From the NCBI GenBank assembly GCA_023261605.1, contig JAHFOP010000018.1:1-15356 (forward strand): DNA of 15,356 bases, read 5' to 3'. A model generated the notes under the pieces. It searched no databases. It saw nothing but the letters and a program-made list of their open reading frames with translations, and was not told the origin of the DNA. This DNA comes from Candidatus Moraniibacteriota bacterium (GTDB lineage Bacteria; Patescibacteriota; Minisyncoccia; Moranbacterales; UBA2206). Of the stretch, positions 6,107 through 13,226 are shown one piece after another. A program made the translations under genes and the position numbers. Position 1 is the stretch's first letter; each line of letters opens with the position of its first letter.

Positions 6107-6460
6107 ATGACTATCGACAAAACAATACTGGCAGAATTGAAGGCGGCACTCCTTAAGGAAAAAGAGGAGTTGGAAAGCAATCTGGGGAAAATCGCGCGTC
6201 CGATTGACAAGGCAGAGGGTGATTATGAAACTTCTTTCGAAGACATTGGCACAGACAAAGATGACAACGCCACTGAAGTCGACCAATATACGCAAAACTT
6301 ATCCGTGGAAAACACACTTGAAAAAAAATTACAGGTCATTCTTGAGGCACTCGAAAAAATGGAGAAGGGAACTTATGGATTTTGTGAAAATTGTCAGCAG
6401 GAGATTCCACTAGATCGCCTGCGCGCCAATCCGAGTGCCAAAACTTGCATTAAATGCTGA
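6107..6460 (+). CDS. DksA/TraR-family zinc-finger transcription regulator
   Basis: The 117-residue protein has an N-terminal helical, charged region (about 6-85) that can form the coiled-coil hairpin of DksA-like proteins. A C4 zinc finger follows, with Cys 93, 96, 114 and 117 in C-x2-C-x17-C-x2-C spacing. The chain ends exactly at the last Cys, so the C-terminal helix of classical DksA is missing and it is closer to TraR/YbiI-type members. The family binds RNA polymerase in the secondary channel or its vicinity. An acidic DxxDxA-type tip cannot be assigned with certainty; FEDIGTDKDDNATEVD (44-59) is the acidic candidate. There is no Shine-Dalgarno site. The TGA stop lies 18 nt before lspA, so the two are probably cotranscribed. 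This adjacency also occurs elsewhere, for example in chlamydiae. Confidence 0.9.
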   Translation: MTIDKTILAELKAALLKEKEELESNLGKIARPIDKAEGDYETSFEDIGTDKDDNATEVDQYTQNLSVENTLEKKLQVILEALEKMEKGTYGFCENCQQEIPLDRLRANPSAKTCIKC

Positions 6461-6478
6461 GATCACCACGAATTACGA

Positions 6479-6883
6479 ATGAATAAATATGTCAAAATAA
6501 TCTATCCTTTCACTGCCTTATTTTTTTTGATTACCATCGATCAGTTTGTCAAATATAAAATCCGCACTCAGAGCGGATTTTATATTTGCAACCACAATAT
6601 AGCTTTCAGCCTACCTGTTGCGACTTGGCTTTTTTGGATATTTTGGATAGTTACAATAACTTTTTTGTCTTTAGAAGTGTATAAAAAATACTTTACACAT
6701 GATGCTTTATACATAATATTGATTCTCTCTGGCGCAATTTCAAACATTCTTGACAGATTATATCTTGGTTGCGTCATCGATTTCATTGATCTGCATTTCT
6801 GGCCAGTCTTCAATTTAGCGGATATTTATATTACAATAGGAGCAATGGCAATTATTATAAATCAAATTAGAACCACTGATTAG
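6479..6883 (+). CDS. lspA: Lipoprotein signal peptidase (signal peptidase II)
   Basis: LspA is the membrane aspartyl protease that removes the signal peptide of prolipoproteins after lipidation. The 134-residue protein is short for the family but has all main motifs: ITIDQFVK near residues 18-24, NHNIAFSL (38-45), the SGAISNILDRLYLGCVIDFIDL block with catalytic D101, and FNLADI with catalytic D115. Hydrophobic segments at about 6-22, 47-65, 76-94 and 111-128 fit the four-helix topology. The loop between the first helix and the N-x-AF motif is unusually compact and is encoded by a 16-bp perfect palindrome (see the separate entry). ATG 6479 has no Shine-Dalgarno site and lies 18 nt after the dksA/traR-type gene. 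Confidence 0.95.
   Translation: MNKYVKIIYPFTALFFLITIDQFVKYKIRTQSGFYICNHNIAFSLPVATWLFWIFWIVTITFLSLEVYKKYFTHDALYIILILSGAISNILDRLYLGCVIDFIDLHFWPVFNLADIYITIGAMAIIINQIRTTD
6550..6588. repeat. 16-bp perfect palindrome inside lspA
   Basis: CAAATATAAAATCCGC (6550-6565) and its exact inverse complement (6573-6588) flank a 7-nt loop ACTCAGA. The element falls wholly inside the lspA reading frame and encodes residues about 24-37 (VKYKIRTQSGFYIC). Confidence 0.9.
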
Positions 6884-6957
6884 CACATGTTTATTCTGAT
6901 TGCACGTGAATTTTAACTCAGATAAATCACATGCAAATCAGTGAGAATTAGTGGTTC
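6870..6957. repeat. Nested imperfect inverted repeat between lspA and comM
   Basis: GAACCACT (6870-6877) pairs with AGTGGTTC (6950-6957), GATT with AATC (6936-6939), CATG with CATG (6930-6933) and a TTATTCTGA-like arm with TCAGATAA. The outer arms begin in the last codons of lspA and end 8 nt before the comM ATG. It could stall transcription or be a degenerate interspersed repeat. Confidence 0.55.
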
Positions 6958-6965
6958 AGACTTTT

Positions 6966-8492
6966 ATGTCTTCTAAAGTTTTTTCCGCCACTACATTTGG
7001 ACTGAAAAGTGAATTGGTTGAAGTGGAAGCTGACACAGTCAGTGCCGGCCTGCATCATTTCAATATCGTAGGGCTCCCTGATATGGCCGTCAAGGAGTCT
7101 AAGGATCGCGTAGGTGCGGCCATTCGCAATTCGGGTTTTAAGCCGCCTCATCGCGCCGGCAGAGTGACCGTCAATCTTGCTCCGGCTGATCTCAAAAAAG
7201 AAGGTCCAATTTATGACCTGCCCATCGCCCTTGGTTTTCTTTTGACAACCAAACAAATCTCTTTCGATGTTGAGGGGAAAATGTTTTTGGGAGAGTTGTC
7301 GCTGGACGGAAAAGTGCGCAGCGTGAAAGGCGTGCTTCCAATGGCTATCCTAGCTAAAGAAAGAGGCATCCGAGAATTATATGTGCCAGCCGATAATGTG
7401 GCCGAAGCAGCCGTTATCGAAAATATTGATGTTTTCCCGGTTGACACCCTTGCAAAAGTTATCAGCCATTTGAGCGGAGAAAACAAAATTCCGGCGACCG
7501 AAAAAATAGATCTGGAAAAACTTTTCGCTTATGATGATTACACGGTTGATATGGCCTACGTCAAGGGGCAAGAACACGCTAAGCGGGCCTTGGAAATCGC
7601 CGCCGCGGGAGGGCACAATGCCATTTTGAATGGTCCGCCCGGCAGTGGAAAAACCCTCCTGGCCAAAGCCATGGCCTCTATTTTGCCACGGCTCACCATC
7701 TCTGAAGCCCTGGAAGTGACCAAAATTTTTTCGATTGCCGGACAATTACGAAGAAATGCTTCGCTTATCACCCAAAGACAATTTCGTTCGCCTCATCACA
7801 GCGCCTCAGCTGTATCATTGGTCGGTGGAGGCACCTTTCCTCGCCCTGGAGAAATCAGTTTGGCTCATCGTGGCATTCTTTTCTTGGATGAATTTCCAGA
7901 ATTTTCCCGTTCGGTTTTGGAAAATTTGCGGCAACCACTGGAAGATGGCCTCATTACCATTTCTCGCGCCCAAGGCACTTTAGAATTCCCGGCTCGCTTC
8001 ACGCTCGTGGCCGCTATGAACCCTTGTCCTTGTGGAAATTCTTCCGACCCGGAAAGAACCTGTACTTGCTCTCCGGCGGCAATCATAAAATATCAACAAC
8101 GCATTTCCGGTCCAATCCTAGATCGCATCGATTTGCACGTCGAAGTACCTAGAATTAAATTCGAAAAATTGTCCGAAGAGCAGGGAGGAGAAAAATCAAC
8201 TATCATCAGAGAACGTGTCGAAAAAGCTCGCAGCATCCAGAGAAAAAGATTTCTGGGCTCCACCACAATTTCCAACAGTGAAATGGGCAGTGAGCAAATC
8301 AGAAAATTTTGCCCACTGGACACCAGCTGCGCCGAACTGATGCGCAATGCGGTTTCCAACTTCCATCTCTCCGGCCGAGCCTATTTCCGCATCATCAAAG
8401 TTGCCAGAACGATTGCTGATTTGGCCGACACAGAAAGAATCGCCCCTGTCCACATCGCCGAAGCAGTGCAATATCGTTTCAAGGCCGAATAA
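6966..8492 (+). CDS. comM: ComM/YifB family Mg-chelatase-like AAA+ ATPase
   Basis: ComM is a hexameric helicase that promotes branch migration when transformed DNA is integrated; the YifB family has the same architecture. The N-terminal Lon-protease-like domain (about 1-190) shows the family pattern FNIVGLPDMAVKESKDRV and VNLAPADLKKEGPIYDLPIALG. The AAA+ core has Walker A GPPGSGKT (223-230), Walker B ILFLDEF with D308 and E309, and AAMNPCPCG near 349-357. The Mg-chelatase C-terminal domain ends at YRFKAE. I chose ATG 6966, which gives the usual MSSKVFSATTFGL start and 508 residues. A GTG at 6951 is in frame but lies inside the inverted repeat. The 8508 gene follows after 15 nt. Natural competence is plausible for the host but not shown. 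Confidence 0.96.
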   Translation: MSSKVFSATTFGLKSELVEVEADTVSAGLHHFNIVGLPDMAVKESKDRVGAAIRNSGFKPPHRAGRVTVNLAPADLKKEGPIYDLPIALGFLLTTKQISFDVEGKMFLGELSLDGKVRSVKGVLPMAILAKERGIRELYVPADNVAEAAVIENIDVFPVDTLAKVISHLSGENKIPATEKIDLEKLFAYDDYTVDMAYVKGQEHAKRALEIAAAGGHNAILNGPPGSGKTLLAKAMASILPRLTISEALEVTKIFSIAGQLRRNASLITQRQFRSPHHSASAVSLVGGGTFPRPGEISLAHRGILFLDEFPEFSRSVLENLRQPLEDGLITISRAQGTLEFPARFTLVAAMNPCPCGNSSDPERTCTCSPAAIIKYQQRISGPILDRIDLHVEVPRIKFEKLSEEQGGEKSTIIRERVEKARSIQRKRFLGSTTISNSEMGSEQIRKFCPLDTSCAELMRNAVSNFHLSGRAYFRIIKVARTIADLADTERIAPVHIAEAVQYRFKAE

Positions 8493-8507
8493 AAAAGATT
8501 CATAAAA

Positions 8508-9467
8508 ATGTTTGATTTCAAACCAAAAAAGTTATTTTTTATTTTATTTATTTTCTGCACATTATTCGCAGCTTTTAAGGTTTTGGCTTTTTTTTCTGAT
8601 CCCATAAAACATCTTGATTTTGAAAACTCTACCAAAATGATCGTTTTGGACGAAAGTGGTTTTGTTTTCAGACTTTCCACTAAGGCTAACTCCGTTTCTG
8701 AATTTCTCAAGGAAAATAAAATCGACTTGGGAGATCATGACAGACTCATCCCAGATCAGGACACCAACCTTTATACAGGAACACACATAGAAATACAACG
8801 CGCGTCTAAAATAAAAATTGCCGCTGACGGAAAAACAATGGAAAATTATGTTTTTGGAAAAACGGTGCGAAATGCTTTGCTCGAAAGTCATATCACCCTT
8901 TCTCGCCTAGATAAAACCACTCCGGAAACTGAGGCTCTTGTGCAAAATAATCTACTCATCACCGTTACCCGGATAAACGTGGAAGAAATCACCCAAAAAG
9001 AAGATGTGGCTTTCAAAACGGTCATCAAAAACGATGCCAAGCTTGGCTGGCAAGAGAAAAAGGTGGAAACGCCGGGACAGCTGGGTGAAAAGGAAGTGCA
9101 GTATAGGATAACCTACAAAAATGGCAAAGAGATTTCACGCGTTACACTGGGTTCAAAAATCACTACGGAGCCTGTCGCACAAATAGAGACCCACGGGACA
9201 TATATGCAGCTGGGCAAAGCCAATGCCGGACAAGGCACGTGGTATTCCTACCAAGGCGGACTATTCGCCGCTTCGACCACCATCCCGAAAGGCGCTTATG
9301 CTAAAGTCACCAACACACAAAACGGCAAGTCCGTGGTCGTGCAGATTAATGATTACGGCCCCCAAGGCAAGGGTCGAGTTATCGACCTGGATAAAGTGGC
9401 TTTTACTAAAATTTCCGGTCTCGGTGCGGGGGTGATCGGCGTGAAAGTGGAACCGATTTTGAACTAA
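8508..9467 (+). CDS. Secreted cell-wall protein: DUF348, G5 and RlpA-like barrel
   Basis: The 319-residue protein starts with a signal peptide or anchor (about 8-29, LFFILFIFCTLFAAFKVLAFF). Two DUF348-type repeats follow (about 44-99 and 100-156), then a G5 domain (about 157-229, with VETPGQLGEKEVQYRITYKNGKEIS). The end is a double-psi beta-barrel of the RlpA/3D type (239-317) carrying GQGTWYSY, AASTTIPKGAYAKVTN and VVVQINDYGPQGKGRVIDL, with D282 as the candidate catalytic Asp. This is the layout of YabE/Rpf-related wall-remodelling proteins of Gram-positive bacteria, which cut or bind peptidoglycan glycan strands. The barrel is complete, so enzymatic activity is plausible. There is no Shine-Dalgarno site; it lies 15 nt after comM and 26 nt before ksgA, so it is probably translated from the same mRNA. 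Confidence 0.88.
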   Translation: MFDFKPKKLFFILFIFCTLFAAFKVLAFFSDPIKHLDFENSTKMIVLDESGFVFRLSTKANSVSEFLKENKIDLGDHDRLIPDQDTNLYTGTHIEIQRASKIKIAADGKTMENYVFGKTVRNALLESHITLSRLDKTTPETEALVQNNLLITVTRINVEEITQKEDVAFKTVIKNDAKLGWQEKKVETPGQLGEKEVQYRITYKNGKEISRVTLGSKITTEPVAQIETHGTYMQLGKANAGQGTWYSYQGGLFAASTTIPKGAYAKVTNTQNGKSVVVQINDYGPQGKGRVIDLDKVAFTKISGLGAGVIGVKVEPILN

Positions 9468-9493
9468 TTTATTTTCTACACAACCATAATTTT

Positions 9494-10312
9494 ATGCAAC
9501 CAAAAAAATCTCTAGGGCAAAATTTTTTACGAGACGAGAAAGTGCTGGAAAAAATCATCCGGTCAGCTGATTTGCAGTTGAATGATAATGTTTTGGAAAT
9601 CGGGTCAGGCGAAGGAGCGCTGACCAAAGAGTTAATGAAAAATATCGGAAAAATAATTTGCATCGAAAAAGATGATGCGCTGGCGAAAAATTTGCAAACG
9701 CAATATAAAGACAATGAGAAAGTTGAAATTATCAATGACGATATCTTGGAAATAAATCTGTCGGAACTGATTGAAAAAAATAATTTTCAAAAATATAAAA
9801 TTGTGGCTAATATTCCGTATTACATTACCTCACCCATCATTCGCTTATTTTTAGAAACGGCGTATCCCCCGACTGAAATGTTCTTGATGGTGCAACGTGA
9901 AGTGGCCGAGCGCATGAGCGCCACAGCCGGACAAATGAGTATTTTATCTGTCAGTGTCCAGTATTATGCCCAAGCAGAAATTTTGTTTGAGGTAGATAGA
10001 AAATGTTTTTGGCCAGTGCCCGAAGTGGACAGTGCCGTCATCCACATCAAACCGCTAACCCAACCGCAGCCCAGCCATCCATACAAAGGAGGAAGCGACC
10101 CCAAAACGAAAGATTTTTTTTGTCTCGTCAAAGCTGGGTTCAGTGCGAAAAGAAAAACTCTCGTCAACAATCTTGCCGCCAGTTTACAGTTGGATAAAAA
10201 AACCACAGAAGAAAAACTTCAGAAAATCGGTTTTGCGCCAACAGTCAGAGCGCAAGAATTGAGCGTAGCTGATTGGAAAAAATTAGCCGATTTACTGCAC
10301 TCGAAGTCTTGA
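9494..10312 (+). CDS. rsmA: 16S rRNA (adenine1518/1519-N6)-dimethyltransferase
   Basis: RsmA (KsgA) dimethylates two adjacent adenines in the helix 45 loop of 16S rRNA during 30S maturation. The 272-residue chain has the N-terminal KKSLGQNFLRD motif, the SAM-binding LEIGSGEGALT (34-44), acidic D60 and the DDIL segment (82-85). The catalytic NIPYYITSPI (106-115), the VQREVAERM block and the C-terminal FFCLVKAGFSAKRKTLVNNL helix complete the family pattern. Residues about 188-203 (LTQPQPSHPYKGGSDP) form a Pro-rich insert in the loop between catalytic and C-terminal domains, discussed separately. ATG 9494 matches the family start. It is the last gene of the plus-strand run, ending in TGA and facing the minus-strand ubiA-like gene. 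Confidence 0.97.
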   Translation: MQPKKSLGQNFLRDEKVLEKIIRSADLQLNDNVLEIGSGEGALTKELMKNIGKIICIEKDDALAKNLQTQYKDNEKVEIINDDILEINLSELIEKNNFQKYKIVANIPYYITSPIIRLFLETAYPPTEMFLMVQREVAERMSATAGQMSILSVSVQYYAQAEILFEVDRKCFWPVPEVDSAVIHIKPLTQPQPSHPYKGGSDPKTKDFFCLVKAGFSAKRKTLVNNLAASLQLDKKTTEEKLQKIGFAPTVRAQELSVADWKKLADLLHSKS

Positions 10313-10342
10313 ATGAAAAAATACTAATCTTAAATGGACTGG

Positions 10343-11977
10343 CTATATGAACACCACCCAAACCAAAAGAAAAAAATAAACAGCCACAAAACCCAAAACC
10401 CAAGCCGGCAAGGCTCTGGGTTTTATTTTTTCATTGTTTATAAACAGGAAAGTTGAAACGCCAAAAAGCATAGCCCAAAAAAACAATTTCATTTCATTCA
10501 AGAAAAAAACCGACAGCATAAAAGAAATAAACACGCCAGTCGCCACAATCAAACGCCCCCTTTTCTCGCCAAAAATGACAGGGATTGTCCAAATGCCATC
10601 TTTCTTGTCTCCTTCGATGTCCTTGAAATCTTTGATCGGCAGAGAAAGGGTATAGGCTATCAGAAACAGAAAGATTATCCGCCAGGACAAAGTGTGGATG
10701 GTCTGTCCGTCAGACACCAAGATGTAGCCGAGAAAAAGAATCATGAGAGATGCGAGTGAACTTATGAATGTTGCTACGATTGGGAATTTCTTAAGACGAA
10801 AGGGCGGCGCAGAATATATCCAAGCCAGAACCTGATAGACTGCCAAAAAAACAAAGAACGGCAACCCGATAGTTTCTCCACCAAGCAGCGCCAGAAAAAA
10901 ACAGGCTAGGCCGAATTGGATATATTCCCCGTGCGTAAAAATATTTTTCGGCAAAGGACGACTGTCATTGGAAACACGATCAATCTCCAAATCATAAATA
11001 TCATTGACAACCACCGAAGCCACCCAAGACAAAATAACACTAGCAAGAAGGACAAAAGCAGCCATGACCGGAAAAACATCCAGCTGAAAATTATCTGCAT
11101 ATCCCAACCACCCAAGCCCCATTCCGATAAAAAATATTCCGGCATGATAAACAACTTGCGGAAGTCTCAAATTCTTCATCACGGCCCAAAATTTTTCACG
11201 ACTTCCCAAATAAAACATCACAACCAAAAGCGATACCAGTAGAATGAAGTAGACATAGTTGAGTTTATACGCCAAAGTATATTGGAAACTGGGGAAAATC
11301 ACTCCGAAAATTTTCTCCGGCGCACCAAAATATCCGGCGATATCAAAAGAATGAACGGCCGAGACTTTTCCATGGCGAGAGAAAAAAATATACGCATAAT
11401 AAAAAAAAGAAGGGAAAGCACCCCAGAAAAAAAGAATGGAGTACGCTCCGATTGCAGCCAAAACAGTCTTCCAAATTTTTTTTGACAAAAACCAGACCAA
11501 GCCGGCTAGCATTGGAATCGTTGCGACGAAAACTATTCGCGTGCCGAAATAGGCAATGCCGGAAGGCAGATGTCCGAACGCGGTCAGATATTGCTGCCAA
11601 AGATCCGTCGGGGAACTTAGCAAATAGAAACTCCAATAGACCTGTCCGCCGGTCTTCAACATATCAAGAAACGGCGGCATAATAATGAGTAGCATTGAAA
11701 AAATAAAGATATGGGAAAGTTTTTGTGGTTTCATCCTTAAAATCAAACTCACTAAAAGCCAAACGGACAAAATAGCCAAAGCAAAAAAATAGAAACTATG
11801 CACAAGCTCCATTATTATTTCCAGCGTAGTCAATGGGCGCGCCAGAGCCAATGTCTGCTCCGTGAAAACACGTAGAAAAACGAAACTGAAAAAAATCACC
11901 AGCCACGATATGACATCTAGCTTTTTTTCCAGCAAAGATTGCACTATTTTTTCGATTTTTTTCATTTGTTTATCCAT
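10343..11977 (-). CDS. UbiA-superfamily prenyltransferase with extra N-terminal membrane module
   Basis: The 544-residue protein is highly hydrophobic. Its C-terminal half (about 280-544) is a UbiA-type membrane prenyltransferase. Motif 1 is NDIYDLEIDR (N325, D326, D329, D333), and motif 2 is DFKDIEGDKKDG (D450, D453, D457). These are the two Asp-rich sites that bind the prenyl diphosphate through Mg2+, and several transmembrane helices surround them. The N-terminal 275 residues add about six hydrophobic segments with no family I recognise and a soluble-looking loop around 200-230. Ordinary UbiA proteins are about 280-300 residues, so this is a fusion or an extended subfamily. The acceptor could be a polyisoprenoid lipid, a sugar or an aromatic ring. 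The start at 11977 has a GGAG 6 nt upstream; MKK four codons later is an alternative. Its minus-strand promoter is at 12011-12039. Confidence 0.88.
   Translation of the reverse strand: MDKQMKKIEKIVQSLLEKKLDVISWLVIFFSFVFLRVFTEQTLALARPLTTLEIIMELVHSFYFFALAILSVWLLVSLILRMKPQKLSHIFIFSMLLIIMPPFLDMLKTGGQVYWSFYLLSSPTDLWQQYLTAFGHLPSGIAYFGTRIVFVATIPMLAGLVWFLSKKIWKTVLAAIGAYSILFFWGAFPSFFYYAYIFFSRHGKVSAVHSFDIAGYFGAPEKIFGVIFPSFQYTLAYKLNYVYFILLVSLLVVMFYLGSREKFWAVMKNLRLPQVVYHAGIFFIGMGLGWLGYADNFQLDVFPVMAAFVLLASVILSWVASVVVNDIYDLEIDRVSNDSRPLPKNIFTHGEYIQFGLACFFLALLGGETIGLPFFVFLAVYQVLAWIYSAPPFRLKKFPIVATFISSLASLMILFLGYILVSDGQTIHTLSWRIIFLFLIAYTLSLPIKDFKDIEGDKKDGIWTIPVIFGEKRGRLIVATGVFISFMLSVFFLNEMKLFFWAMLFGVSTFLFINNEKIKPRALPAWVLGFVAVYFFLLVWVVFI
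10395..10431 (+). terminator. Terminator of the yraN-ksgA run, inside the opposite gene
   Basis: AAAACCCA-AGCC (10395-10406) pairs with GGCT-c-TGGGTTTT (10412-10424), 12 bp with one bulged base, followed by ATTTTTTC. It lies 83 nt after the ksgA stop and within the 3' coding end of the convergent ubiA-like gene (residues about 515-527 of that protein). Confidence 0.75.
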
Positions 11978-12010
11978 AATTTTCTCCAGCTCATCGCCAA
12001 GGATACTCTC

Positions 12011-12039
12011 AATTTAGCAGTGTCACCATTTTTAGGCAA
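12011..12039 (-). promoter_or_regulatory. Promoter of the ubiA-like gene
   Basis: On the minus strand TTGCCT (12039-12034), 17 bp and TAAATT (12016-12011), with TGC before the -10 box (extended -10). The predicted start near 12004 gives a leader of about 27 nt that contains the GGAG ribosome site. Confidence 0.6.
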
Positions 12040-12065
12040 ATGCCAAAACGCACCCACTGAAAAAA

Positions 12066-12095
12066 TTATCCACAGACCAAGAAGCCCTCTGTGGA
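12066..12095. promoter_or_regulatory. Inverted repeat with DnaA-box-like half between divergent promoters
   Basis: TCCACAGA (12069-12076) and TCTGTGGA (12088-12095) are perfect inverse copies separated by 11 nt. The left half completes TTATCCACA (12066-12074), the consensus DnaA box. The element lies between the minus-strand promoter and the plus-strand -10 box, where an operator would be expected. Confidence 0.5.
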
Positions 12096-12106
12096 AATTT
12101 AATTAT

Positions 12107-13201
12107 TTGTGGTATAATTCAAGCAGTAGATTTAGTAAGAAATTCTTCTCCCACATCTCTGCGTTAATCCTGTTAACTTTGCTGTTTTCCAGTTGGGCTT
12201 TTTTTGTGACGGCGCAGGAAAAATCCACCACGCAAAATAATATCCTCTTGGATTCCGACCAAGATGGACTCACAGACGCGGAAGAAAAACTCTACGGCAC
12301 CAATCCCCACAATCCCGATACGGACGGCGACGGCTATTCCGATGGCGCCGAAGTGAAGGCCGGCTATAATCCACTAAAACCCGCCCCTGGAGACAAACTT
12401 TCCACCATCACGAATACTACTGCTGACGCGGTCACTGCCCCCGCCAATTCCTCCACTAATCTGACCCAGCAACTAGCGCAAAAAATATCCACCATGGCCA
12501 GCTCCACCGACCCGAACGACCAACAAGCTTCCTTGGATCAGATCCAGCAAACGGTCAACGATTCGCTCGGCTCCAGTGAAGCTTCTTTCACTCTGCCACA
12601 AATAGACCCCACAACTATCAAGAAAAAAGTCCAGAATTATTCGGCAGACCAAGCGGACAAAAAGAAAAAGGAGGATTTTGTGACTTACATCTCCACCATT
12701 CTCTATATAATGGCCAGCAATTCACCCGTTCCCATCACCTCTTCCACTGATGCCACTTCAGCCTTTTCCCAAATGGCCCAAAAGGTGATCTCGTCGGTAT
12801 CGACGCAAGATTCCAGCGACCTCGACAGTCTGTCCAAGAGCGGACAAGCCATGCTTGAACAGATCCAAGAAGTTGAAGTTCCGGCAGATCTGATCGACCT
12901 GCACATCAAGGCCTTGCAATATGCCACCTACGCGCAAAATTTGAAAGATCTGATCAAGCCCAATCCCAGCGATCCGATGTACAGCTTGGTGAATTATTCC
13001 AAAATTGCCGCTTTTGTCGAAAGCCTTTCCAGTTTTGCCACCGAAGCGCAAGCTGAAACAGACAAATACAACGTAGATTATTCAGACATCCAAAGTAAAG
13101 TGAAAAGTATGGGGGCGGATATACCAAACTTGGAAGATATCATAAAGTTATCGACTTCTGAGTTAAATTTATCAACTTCTGATTCAAGTGTTTCCAAATA
13201 A
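12107..13201 (+). CDS. Secreted protein with bacterial TSP3-type Ca-binding repeats
   Basis: The product has a signal peptide (hydrophobic core ALILLTLLFSSWAFFV, cleavage near VTA-QE). A calcium-binding thrombospondin type 3-like block follows at about residues 49-92, with DSDQDGLTD, YGTNPHNPDTDGDG and YSDGAEVKAGYNP; the Asp/Asn spacing is that of the DxDxDG loops. The rest (about 95-364) is Ser-, Gln- and Thr-rich and mainly helical, with no transmembrane segment. The start is uncertain. The open frame begins at TTG 11939, overlapping the opposite gene, but only TTG 12107 gives a normal 364-residue protein with a complete signal peptide, and no ATG is available. It is followed after 25 nt by another secreted protein gene. 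Such TSP3 proteins are common on CPR cell surfaces. The precise function is unknown. Confidence 0.75.
   Translation: MWYNSSSRFSKKFFSHISALILLTLLFSSWAFFVTAQEKSTTQNNILLDSDQDGLTDAEEKLYGTNPHNPDTDGDGYSDGAEVKAGYNPLKPAPGDKLSTITNTTADAVTAPANSSTNLTQQLAQKISTMASSTDPNDQQASLDQIQQTVNDSLGSSEASFTLPQIDPTTIKKKVQNYSADQADKKKKEDFVTYISTILYIMASNSPVPITSSTDATSAFSQMAQKVISSVSTQDSSDLDSLSKSGQAMLEQIQEVEVPADLIDLHIKALQYATYAQNLKDLIKPNPSDPMYSLVNYSKIAAFVESLSSFATEAQAETDKYNVDYSDIQSKVKSMGADIPNLEDIIKLSTSELNLSTSDSSVSK
12110..12118 (+). promoter_or_regulatory. Extended -10 promoter element
   Basis: TGG followed by TATAAT (12113-12118) is a perfect extended -10; no good -35 is present. It would start transcription near 12125, inside or just before the TSP3 gene (see the question about that gene's start). 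Confidence 0.55.
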
Positions 13202-13226
13202 TCAAGTCCCTGCCTGAACAAAAAAA

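Noticed and set aside
6458..6460. Use of a TGA-reassigned genetic code (as in SR1/Gracilibacteria).
   Set aside because: TGA ends the dksA/traR-type gene right at the last zinc-finger Cys and ends ksgA at its normal C-terminus, and no gene contains internal TGA codons.
11939..12106. N-terminal extension of the TSP3 protein from TTG 11939.
   Set aside because: It overlaps the opposite gene's start and the divergent promoters, and it would bury the signal peptide behind about 56 residues of unrelated composition.
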